Assembly (NCBI GenBank): GCA_965240325.2
Contig: OZ251223.1
Coordinates: 558,001 to 622,000 of the forward strand
Length of the DNA: 64,000 nucleotides
Direction: 5' to 3'
DNA from: Rebecca billardiae RCC1528
Lineage: Eukaryota > Haptophyta
The notes under the pieces are model-generated. The model was not told the DNA's origin and made no database searches. It saw only the letters and a program-made list of their open reading frames with translations. Of this stretch, positions 42,637-51,618 are shown piece after piece; position 1 is the stretch's first letter; every line of letters begins with the position of its first letter. The position numbers were made by a program, and so were the translations under genes.

Positions 42637-42943
42637 GTCGTGCACCCCTCCTTTCATCTGTATTCGGAGTGTTGCAGCACGGTGGTGGTGCACCCTTTCA
42701 TCTGTATTCGGAGTGGTGCAGCAGACGCAGTGGTGGTGCATCAACCCTCCTTTCATCATCTGTATTATTTGGAGTGGTGCACGGAGTGTGGTGCATGCAC
42801 CCCTCCTTTCATCTGTATGGTATCATCCGGAGTGGTGCAGCAGTGGTGGTGCACCCAACAAGTGCACCCCTCCTTCATCGTCTGATGTATTATTCGGAGT
42901 GGTGCAGCAGTGGTGGTGCATCAACCCTCCTTTCATCTACTGT
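42637..42943 (+). repeat. Minisatellite array, left block
   Basis: Imperfect copies of a unit of about 60 bp built from GGAGTGGTGCAGCAGTGGTG, GTGCACCC and CCCTCCTTTCATCTGTAT. The array stops exactly where element copy B begins and resumes after it. Confidence 0.85.
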
Positions 42944-44451
42944 ATGGCGGGCCGTAGGTCCGCCCCTTGTAGTGCCCGGGAAAAAGATAAGAAAAAGAAA
43001 AAGAAAAAATAAAATCGCCTCGCAGAGAAAAGAAAATCGCCTCGCTCACTGCCGGGTCGCTTCGCTCACTACCGGGCGCCCTCGCAGCTCCCACTGGGGA
43101 CGCTCGGCCGAAAACACAGTACCGGGTGGCGCGGAGCGCATGGGTGGCGCGCGCCAAATCCAACGCCGGCGCGGTCATCGCGAGAGGACTCCCGAGGGGG
43201 GTTTTCGCCCGATTCGCGATTGCTGCCCTTGTCGTCTCGCGTGCAGGTCGAACGAGGGCCAAAGTCGACGCATTTGGAGGCACGCTCGGCGCGTCGACAC
43301 GATCGTGCGACCTGGGGCGGTCCTCGCCCGACTTGCACGTCGAGCGCTCGCACCGGCCATAGTAGCAAGCGCTGCGCACGATGACCGCCTCGCCCGATTC
43401 ACCGCCGCGCGTCGGGCTCGGTGCGGAAAGGCCCTCATCACGAGGCGTCTCGCGGGCGGGAAGCAAGCTTTGGCGCGGCCTTCTGAACTCGATCGCCGGA
43501 ACTGGGCGCACCGGACTGTCGCGTGCCACAACTTGTCAAAGCCGGGCGCATGCAAATCCGTTTGCTACAGCTGTACCAGTTCCCGGCCAAGCCGAAGGGC
43601 CGGCCCTTGTCCCGGCGATCATCTTTCGCGATCGCGGCCAAAGATCGCTCGGCGCTCGCGGTCCCTCACAGCCGAAAGCCCACGTCCGGCCTTCAGCATG
43701 GCGCCGACGGTGACCAATGCGACGGAGGCGCAGCGAAAAGCGGCGTACGAGGCGCAGCGAACGCAGCTGCCGTGTCTGTCGCCGTGGCAGGAACCGCGTC
43801 TTGGCGAGTCGGCGGCCCTCGTCGCACAGCGCTACACTATGACCGATCCCAGAGGCGCATCCGCCACGAGCTGAAACGCCGAGCGTGCAACATTGTCGCC
43901 CCATCCTCCACCATGTCACGAGCGCTGCGGGACGAGGCCGACGTCGTGAAGCCAGTGGCACATGCGCTGCGCTTCCTGTGCCTGCTCGAGCAGCGCGTGC
44001 CCACCCTCGATCGCGAGTGGCACACGCTCTCGCACTGCGCGCGCGCGCACCGCCGACAGCTCCTGATACCGCCGAACGTGCGGGTGCCGGACCTGTCGCG
44101 CGAAGCGGCGAGCGCCGACGAGCGCTTGGTCCTGGACGCGTTGTTGCGCAGCGTGGCGGCCGTGCACGACGCCGACGCGACCTTCGCCGAGCCCATCGTG
44201 CCCGGAGCGGACATCGGCATCCTCGCGACACACGATCTCAGCTGGCGGCAGGAGGAGATGCTGTCGCGTTATTATTCGTCAGTGAGTCAGGTAGCTCACC
44301 ATCATCTGATCATTTATTCATCTGTGTGTCGCATTGTTATTCGTCATCCTGCCCGTCAAACCGCTAAATAAAAGGCGCGAACCCGCTGGGGAAATATTGC
44401 GACAGCACTGGCACGGCCCGCCGACCCCCCCGCCCGCCAGGGCAGAGTTTT
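42944..44451 (+). mobile_element. 1.5-kb repeated element, copy B, inside the minisatellite
   Basis: Shares its start, polypurine tract and end with copy A at 34512-36076. Both flanks are the same minisatellite: left ...CTACTGT, right ...ATTTGGAGTGG. In intact units TGTATTTGGAGTGG is continuous, so this looks like an insertion into the array that left at most a 1-3 nt duplication. Copy B is shorter at its 3' end, lacking the sequence between about 35700 and 36000 of copy A. Confidence 0.8.
43700..44283 (+). pseudogene. Decayed ORF of the repeated element, copy B
   Basis: MAPTVTNATEAQRKAAYEAQ starts at about 43700. The frame shifts near 43850, then continues as RACNIVAPSS, ALRDEADVVKP, PTLDREWHTLS, DERLVLDALL and AEPIVPGADIG to about 44220. 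The conserved order matches copy A. Compared with copy A, the C-terminal third is lost. No family was recognised. It is acidic to neutral and helical, with no signal peptide. Whether an intact source copy exists elsewhere cannot be judged here. Confidence 0.45.
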
Positions 44452-44832
44452 ATTTGGAGTGGTGCACGGAGTGCGGTGCTGGTGCACCCCTCCTTTCATC
44501 TGTATCATCCGGAGTGGTGCAGCAGTCGTGGTGCACCCGACAAGTGCACCCCTCCTTTCATCGTCTGATGTATTATTCGGTGTGGTGCAGCAGTGGTGAT
44601 GCATCAACCCTCCTTTCATCTGTATTTGGAGTGGTGCACGGAGTGCGGTGCTGGTGCACCCCTCCTTTCATCTGTATCATCCGGAGTGGTGCAGCAGTGG
44701 TCGTGCACCCAACAAGTGCACCCCTCCTTTCATCGTCTGATGTATTATTCGGAGTGGTGCAGCAGTGGTGGTGCAACTTTGGTGCAACCCTCCTTTCACC
44801 TGTATTATTTGCCGAGTGGTGCACGGATGAGC
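44452..44832 (+). repeat. Minisatellite array, right block
   Basis: The same unit as 42637-42943, about six imperfect copies with variants (GTGCTGGTGCACCC, CAACAAGTGCACCC, CATCGTCTGATGTATTATTC). Confidence 0.85.
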
Positions 44833-45589
44833 AACTCATTACTCGCATAGCGTGCACTGCTCTCTACCTGCTCAACGGACCGGAACCGGCACGTTCCGGA
44901 CCTGTGCCGCCGCGTTGACGCGGCGCCTGCTTCGCGAGGCGCACGCTCCTGCGACCGCGGACACCCCAGTGGAGGCGGCGCGTGGTTAGTGCCGATGCGC
45001 ATGCGGCATAGTGACGACTGACGAGTGCCCCTCATACGTGAATTCCGCCCCGGCTGTCCTTCCGACCCCCGCGCCGCGACCGCCGCTCCTCGCCCCCCGC
45101 GCGCGTTTCTGTGAAACGCTTATTAGTGTTTGCTGCCTGAGGCTGCTTCGCGCAGTGCTGCTTCCTCCTTCAGACAGCAGCTCGACGGAAGGAGGAAGCA
45201 GCAGCTTCAGAAGCTGCTGCATCGTACGTCAATCTCGCCCCTGCCGCCCGACTGATCCAAGCGCCAACCGCAGCCGCGCGCACCGCACGCGTGCGGGCGG
45301 GCCTTCAAGCCTAGTGTCGGGCTGCTTCCTCCTTCAGGCGTTGTGGTGGTGATGGTGGTGGCGGTGGTGGCGGCGGTGGAAGTAGTAGGTGGTGGTGGTC
45401 GGAACAGCTTGATGGCGGTAGACTGGCGTTGTAGTGGTAGGACAGTACTCAGTAGTAGCAGATGGTGGTGGTGCTGACTGCCATGAGCTCACATCATGCT
45501 CGGTCAGCTCGGTACACGACAATCGTCGCATGATGCGCATCATGCTGTCAGCTCGGTACATCGCATGATCGATGTGCATGCGCGCAGTA
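44833..45589. other. Intergenic with stem-loop and GTG-rich tract
   Basis: No gene was recognised. It holds the 16-bp stem-loop at 45156-45203, another CTGCTTCCTCCTTCAG copy at about 45321-45337, and a GGTGGT-rich microsatellite (about 45341-45400). Confidence 0.45.
45156..45203. other. Stem-loop with 16-bp perfect stem
   Basis: TGCTGCTTCCTCCTTC (45156-45171) pairs with GAAGGAGGAAGCAGCA (45188-45203) around a 16-nt loop. It resembles a short pre-miRNA-like hairpin, but there is no evidence of transcription. Confidence 0.6.
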
Positions 45590-46110
45590 CCATACGATGC
45601 AGTACCATACCATACCATGCAGCACCATACCATGCGCACAGCAGTACCATACCATGCGCGCAGCAGACGCAGTACCTGCATACCATGATACAGTTTACTA
45701 TGATTTAACGTGCACACTTGGTTAAGGTTAGTGATTAACGCCATCCAACATAGTACCATCATGCAGTACCATACCATGCAGTACCAAGTACCATGCGCAC
45801 AGCAGTACCATACCATGATGCCACGGTACCATACCATGCGCACAGCAGTACCATGCCATGATGCAGTACCATACTACTGCCATGCGCACAGCAGTACCAT
45901 ACCATACAGTACCATGCAGTACCATACCATGCGCGCAGCAGCACCATACCGGTACCATGCGCACAGCATTACCATGTACATACCATACAGTACCGTGCAG
46001 TGACCATACCACTTGTGCGTGCACTGCAGCACCATTAGGTCACCGTACGTACCATGCGCACAGCAGAACCATACCATACAGTACCATCATGCAATACCAT
46101 ATGACCGCGT
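45590..46110 (+). repeat. Tandem array of ACCATACCATGCGCACAGCAGT, block 1
   Basis: Alternates ACCATACCATGC with GCACAGCAGT or GCGCAGCAGT, and ATGCAGTACC. Open frames on the minus strand (MVWYCCAHG repeats) are by-products. The same repeat forms block 2 at 48268-48785. Confidence 0.85.
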
Positions 46111-46699
46111 TCCGCGGTCCTTCCGTAGAACCAACGCAGTTAGGGGCCCGCGGTGCACCCTCCGTCGGCTGCTGTCTCAGTCGGACATGTGTAACAGTTC
46201 GTTTGCCTCGGAGCTGCCACCGCCACAACTCAGTTACCGCCCACCGGGCCGGCGGGCCGAGGACTGTCGCCGGCGGGCCGCCGCGCGGGGAAGCGGCCGC
46301 CGCGGGGCGGCGCGCGCGCGCAGGCAGGGCGATAGGCGCCGCGCGGCGCGGGCCAGCGCGTGCGCGCGTGCGGGCGCACAGTCTGCTTGACGTGCTCGCG
46401 CGGCGCCATGCGCTCGACGACGGGCCGCTGGTCGCTCACTCAGCCGGCGCACCTCGTGCCGGCAGACGGAGCGAGAGCGCGCGCCGCGCAGTGCTGCCCC
46501 GGCCTGCGCTGCCGGCAGCCGCGCACCGAGACCGAGCGGAGCTCGGGGTGGAACGAGGCGAGCGGCGCGTCGCGCCTGCCGCCGCGCGTGCGCGCCTGCT
46601 CCACCGCGCCGCCGTGCTCGCCCGCCGCCTCCTCCGCCGCGTCGGCCTCGAAGACGGCTGCGGCGGCCCGAGCCAGCGGCACGGGCTGAGCCCGTGCGC

Positions 46700-47493
46700 G
46701 CTGGCGCCCGGCGCCGATCGCCTCGACGGCCGTCTACTCCACAGCTGGCTGCTCGAGCTGCTGCACGGGGCGTCGCGACGAGGGCGCCACGCGCGCCCAG
46801 CGCGTCCGTCTCCGCGTCGCGCAGCGCGTCGAGCTCGGCGCCGCGCTTCGCCAGCTCGGCGCCCAGCGCCTCCGCACTCGCAGTTGGCATGCGCGAGCGT
46901 GCTCAAGCTGCTCGCGTGTGCCGCGTGTGCACTGGGCGCGGTGGCGGGTGCGCTGTGCGCCGCCGACACGTCCGCAGCGCGCGCCGCGCTCGGCGCCGCG
47001 CTCGGCGCGCTGCACGCCGCGGGCGCGGGCGGGCGCGCGGCGGCGTGGGCACGAGGGCTGTCCGTGCTGTGCGCGGAGCTCGGCGCCGCCGGCGCGGGCG
47101 CGTGCCACGCGGCGCTGCTCGAGCTGCCGGCGGGTGCGCAGCTGCGCGCGCTCGGCGGGCTGCTCGGCACCGCGCTGAGCGCCGCGCGCCCGCCCGCCGG
47201 CGCCACGCCGGCCGGCGCGCTCTGGCGCCGTCGCGCTGTTCCGCGAGCACCTGCGCGGCGCCGCGCTGGCGGAGGCGCTGGCGCACGGCGGCGGCGCGGA
47301 CGACGAGGAGGATGAGGAGACGATGAAGATGAGCAGGGCGAGGGCGGCGGACCGTGGGCCGGCACGCCACACGTCTACCGATGATGCTCGGGCGCCGAAC
47401 GAAGGCCAGCGCCAGAACGCATATGCCTGCGGGTTGAAGGCCAAAGCTCCTTTCGCCCGCTCGAAAGTGAAGGTTGTCTCGTTTGCTGTGTGC
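46700..47493 (+). CDS. Hypothetical Ala/Leu-rich helical protein, model uncertain
   Basis: Two or three plus-strand segments look coding: GRLLHSWLLELLHG (ending about 46768); LACASVLKLLACAACALGAV through LLELPAGAQLRALGGLLGTA (about 46881-47190); and, in another frame, LFREHLRGAALAEALAHGGG followed by an acidic DDEEDEE run and a tail ending in TGA near 47493. A possible GC-type donor after HG (about 46768) and acceptor CGCAG at 46880 would join the first two in phase. The join to the third is unresolved. It resembles a helical-repeat (HEAT/ARM-like) C-terminus, but I cannot name a family. Minus-strand frames here (AELAKRGAELDALRDAE) are a rival reading. Confidence 0.3.
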
Positions 47494-48267
47494 TGATTGG
47501 TGGTCGTCTTTCTATGGGTCGTAACCAAGCCGCTGCGTTTTTGTCAATAGCAAAGTTGGCATGGGCGAAGAGCAAACATCATAGTAAATGCGTGAGTGAT
47601 TCTCGGTTTTCGACGGTCTCTCCGCTCGCTGCGCGCTGATTGGTCGTTGTGCAGCTAACCCAAGGTTTTTAGTACACAGGTTGGTAGGAGTTGTGTTGTG
47701 TCGATATGGAATTGTGGACATAGAATGCTGAGCGTTTGACCAATCAACGTCTCGGGAAAAAGGACGAAACATGACTCACACGTGTGAGTACTCCCGATCT
47801 CCGGGAGATATGGCCATTTCCGCCCACTGGGGTCATTCAGGTGTAAAGTTGAGTAATTTGGCACCGCGCAATAAAGGTTCGTCGTTAGTAAAGTTGAGTA
47901 CTTGACGAAGACTTTTTGCCAGGAGCCCAGGACCTCCAGCGCACGCGCTGGGTCCTCGTCCTATTTGGCAATATGCTATGAAGATTTACAACAAATCGCA
48001 GATTCGTTCACCCAGATATACTGACAAATGCACGTCCGTCCATCGACATATGCGAAATGGCCCGGGCGCGGCTATTTCGTCAATCGCGTCTTGCTAATGC
48101 AGAGCAATGGGCGAATGTACCCCTCGAAAAAGCGAAAACTCACCCTCCAACAGCCCTCAAAATCGTCCCCCGTCCCCTTTTCTTTGATCAAAAGATCTGC
48201 TTTTTGACAACGTAGTGAGGGCCCCCGGCGGGGCTCCACGCTACGCGCTCCGCCCTGCACCGCGGGC
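47494..48267. other. Intergenic, lower GC, nothing recognised
   Basis: About 770 bp of more balanced base composition. No open frame with recognisable content and no RNA gene could be supported. Confidence 0.4.
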
Positions 48268-48785
48268 CATCATGCAGTACCATACCATGCGCACAGCAGC
48301 AGTACCATACCATATGTATTGTATACAGTACCATGCAGTACCATACCATGCGCGCAGCAGTAGTTACTCACTACCATACAGCCTGATGCGGCATTACCAT
48401 ACCATGCGCACAGCAGTACCACCGTACCATGATGCAGTACCATACCATGCGCACAGCAGTACCATATAACCTACCATACTACATTACCATGCAGTACCAT
48501 ATACCATGCTGATGCGCGCAGCAGTACCATATATGTACCATGCGCGCAGCAGTACCGCATACCATAGCTACAGTACGTACGCCATCATGCAGTACCATAC
48601 CATGTCAGTACCATACCATGCGCACAGCAGCAGTACCATACCATATGTATACAGTACCATGCAGTACCATACCATGCGCGCAGCAGTACTCATACCATAC
48701 ACGGCCATGCTGCATTACCATACCATGCGCGCAGCAGTACCATAACCATACCATGCGTGCAGCAGTACCATACCATCATGCGGGC
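48268..48785 (+). repeat. Tandem array of ACCATACCATGCGCACAGCAGT, block 2
   Basis: The same repeat and orientation as 45590-46110, with interspersed TATGTATACAGT variants. The two blocks flank the hypothetical gene region. Confidence 0.85.
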
Positions 48786-49047
48786 ACCGACCAGTGCTCC
48801 TGGGCTGGCGCCCTACTGAGTTTGCTCGCGCCGTATTTGAACTGCCGGACCCTGGCCTGAGAGTGACCGACCGCTGGCGGACCGACGATGTGATGGTGAC
48901 CGGCACCTGCCACTTAGGCTCCTGCCCGAGCGATATCTGCAGCAGCCTCAGTGGAATTGGGGGCTGGCCAGGGTAGGGCTCAGGGAGGCTTCGGCCGCCG
49001 GCCACTGTCTGATCTGAGTGATCACCCGGAACCCGTAATAAAGGGGA

Positions 49048-49097
<50 letters not shown>

Positions 49098-49868
49098 GAG
49101 AGAGAGAGAGAGTCCTGCATGAATAATATATCATCATTATTGACGATGCTGAATACATGCAATATATTTGATGACGATGAAGTGGCCGCAGTGCGGGCGC
49201 GGCACTACTTGGAGCGGCCAGCGGGGCGAGCCCTGCATTCCGGTAGGACCGGGGTGAATGCAGCATTGCCGGGTGCAACCCGGCAATGCCCGTCTGAATG
49301 GTCATCATCTCCTCAATCAATTGACAATAATAGAGGGCTGGTCTGCCCTAGACGGCAGTCGCTCCGCTTAGTGTGCAGTTGGGTTTCCACGGAAAGTCTT
49401 TGTTGCGGAAACTATATAGATAGCGCGGTCCGAGATTCCCCGCCCGCCATACTTTTTATTATTATAAGGTATGGTGAGCTAATTATACTATTGCAGTGTA
49501 TGCTGTCGTCTCCGCGAGTATTGTCGTACTCAGTTACTGTATTAGCTTACCGCCGAGGCATCAAACTGTTAGTCGTAGTCTTATATAGCAGCACGCGTGA
49601 CGCGGCTCAGTCTGGACGACAGCGGGCACAGCGGCTCGCCCGGGATCTGCGGGTGCAGCCGTGGGACGCGGGCACTCACTGCGGGCAGCATGTGGGCCAT
49701 GCCGCCAGCCGCCCGGTACGGCCCGCCCGCATTATCACTGAGACCGGTGACGGTGACACGCGAGACGACCCGCGCCGCGTGAGACCGAGTCCGAGTCCGA
49801 CTGACCATGCGAGTCCGAGTCGGCGAGTGAGCGGCGGCGTCTGGTGGAGTGCGTAAAGCCGTAAACTG
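48786..49868. other. Intergenic with inverted R1 copy, (GA)n tract and hairpin
   Basis: About 48948-49050 is a diverged inverted copy of family R1. It is followed by a (GA)n microsatellite (about 49051-49112), AT-rich DNA, a 27-nt hairpin (49263-49289) and the 3' flank of the AP2 gene. No gene was recognised. Confidence 0.5.
49263..49289. other. Perfect 12-bp hairpin
   Basis: GCATTGCCGGGT and ACCCGGCAATGC separated by GCA. It has a stable GC-rich stem in otherwise AT-rich intergenic DNA. Confidence 0.6.
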
Positions 49869-51044
49869 TTACAGCGGTTGCTGCTGCTGCCACGGCTGTG
49901 GGTGCGCCGCCGTGTGCTGATGCCAATACGGCAATGGCGCGGCCGCGACCGATGTCATCAGGTGCGGATTATTACTGGCGCCTGGGGCGGCGTGTGTGGT
50001 GGGGAAGGGCGAAACAGGCGAGTAGGTGTGATGATGCGCCAGCATCGCCGGCGTCTGCTGCGCCGCCTGCGCGTGGACGTGCATGGGGAACGCGTATGAG
50101 GCCGTGCCGCCGGAGGGGGGTCCATCGCCGAGCGCGACGGCTGTGGCCGACTGCATAGCGGCGGGCCAGCCCTCACCACCGGGGCCGCGCGCGAAGTGCG
50201 GGACTGGCAGCCCGCAGTGCGGCATCGCCTGCACGGGGGGCAGCGCGGTGTGCCACGACGGTGCCGCCGGGTAGCTGTATGCACTCGGACTGGCGCATGC
50301 AGACCCGAACGTCATCGTGCACCCCGCCTGCACGCCCCATGCCTGGTGAGGGAACGCCATCTGGCCCGGCGCATGCGTCGGCTGGGACGCGAGCTCGGGG
50401 AAGTTGACCTCACGGTCGAGGCGATGCTCGCGCACGAAAGTGTCGTAGGCAAGGGCGGCTTCCTTCTCGGTCGCGAACACGCCCAGGTGGTTATGCTGGC
50501 GCCTGAGCATGCACGACGCTCGCCACGGCCGATTCGGGTTCGACGCCGAGCGGTGGACGCCCACGTACCGGCTCGCCGTCTTGCGCGTGTTTCGCATCTT
50601 CACGGGCGCCGTGCCCCCGCCGGGAGCGGTCACGCTGCGGCGGTCGCAGCCCTCGGGGAAGTTGACGCGGCGCTGGAGCTTCTTCTCGCGCACGAACGAG
50701 TCGTAGGCGAGCGCGGCCGTGTCCTCATCAGCAAAGTTGCCGAGGTGGACCTGTTTGCCGTTCCAATCGCACGTCGCCGCCCACTTGTTGCGCTCCTTGC
50801 CGCTGCGCTCGACACCAACGTACAGGCTGCGCGGGCGCGCGTCCTCGGCGGCGCCTGGCTTGCATGCACCTGCCTCCGCGCCATCTGCGTCCTCGTCGTC
50901 CTCGCCGTCATCGTCGGCATCGTCAGCATCGTCGCCGTCGTCGCCGCCGTCGTGGCCGTCGTCGGCCGCGCCGCCGTCGCCGCACGGCAGCGTGCCGTCT
51001 GTTGCATCAGTGGCGGGTGTGCGCGCAGCGGGTGTGGTGTTCAT
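49869..51044 (-). CDS. Transcription factor with two AP2/ERF-like domains
   Basis: 391 residues, one exon, ATG at 51044. An acidic N-terminus (Asp-rich, about 29-56) precedes AP2 domain 1 (about 73-130: SLYVGVERSGKERNKWAAT, HLGNFADEDTAALAYDSFV, VNFP) and AP2 domain 2 (about 158-216: SRYVGVHRSASNPNRPWRAS, HLGVFATEKEAALAYDTFV, VNFP). Both keep the YVGV start, the Trp of strand 3, the LG-F turn and the helix AALAYD-F, so both should fold. The C-terminal half is His/Pro/Ala/Gln-rich and ends QPWQQQQPL, suggesting an activation region. AP2 domains bind GC-rich DNA. Targets are unknown. Double-AP2 proteins are common in algae and plants, often in development or stress control; any such role here is inference. 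Confidence 0.92.
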   Translation of the reverse strand: MNTTPAARTPATDATDGTLPCGDGGAADDGHDGGDDGDDADDADDDGEDDEDADGAEAGACKPGAAEDARPRSLYVGVERSGKERNKWAATCDWNGKQVHLGNFADEDTAALAYDSFVREKKLQRRVNFPEGCDRRSVTAPGGGTAPVKMRNTRKTASRYVGVHRSASNPNRPWRASCMLRRQHNHLGVFATEKEAALAYDTFVREHRLDREVNFPELASQPTHAPGQMAFPHQAWGVQAGCTMTFGSACASPSAYSYPAAPSWHTALPPVQAMPHCGLPVPHFARGPGGEGWPAAMQSATAVALGDGPPSGGTASYAFPMHVHAQAAQQTPAMLAHHHTYSPVSPFPTTHAAPGASNNPHLMTSVAAAPLPYWHQHTAAHPQPWQQQQPL

Positions 51045-51618
51045 GCTTTTCCCCGGGGCGTCTAGCAGCTTCTAACCAGGCTGAGGCAAAGTGGAGATTC
51101 TCAAACTCGGCGGTGGAATCGTGAGACATACATATGATACTGACTTGATGGGTTCGGGAAGTAATTCATCAACTGATGATGCTTACCCCTTCCTACCCGC
51201 CACTACCCGGCCGCGGGTGTGACCAGTCAACGTGAATGAATAGTCTCACACCATTTAAATTAAGGTTTGTAATCAGGGCATATAATGAAACGTCGCGCTT
51301 TCATCATATTCATTGAAGATTGTAGTACTTATGCACTTTAGATGATGATCAGATGCGATGATCAATCAAGGGGATTACAAAATAAGCCACTACCCGTAAT
51401 TGGCCAATCTCATGACAGAATAAGCCGGGCCGGCCGCGCCCGGCCGGGGGCGCGGCCGATCATCGGCCGATCTGATCGCGCTCGGGCGCGATCTGATCGC
51501 CGCGCGATCTGATCGCCGCTGCACGATCGCGCTCGGACCCGTTGCGACTGGCTGGGCACCGGCGCTGGTACACGTAGCGCCTCCTCATCGTCATTGCATT
51601 CCACGAGCTAATATTGAA
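51045..51618. other. Intergenic, AP2 promoter side and UPF2 3' flank
   Basis: AT-rich to about 51420. Then comes a GC-rich block with CGCGCCCGGCCGGGGGCGCG-type palindromes and at least three CGATCTGATCGC-like units (about 51463-51520). No gene was recognised. Confidence 0.5.

Noticed and set aside
45728-46077. Frames encoding MVWYCCAHG-type repeats
   Set aside because: They are translations of the tandem satellite; frame openness follows from the repeat unit.
46234-46890. Minus-strand frame beginning MPTASAEALGAELAKRGAEL
   Set aside because: The first 40 residues look plausible, but the rest is Arg/Gly shadow sequence; kept only as a rival reading of the hypothetical region.
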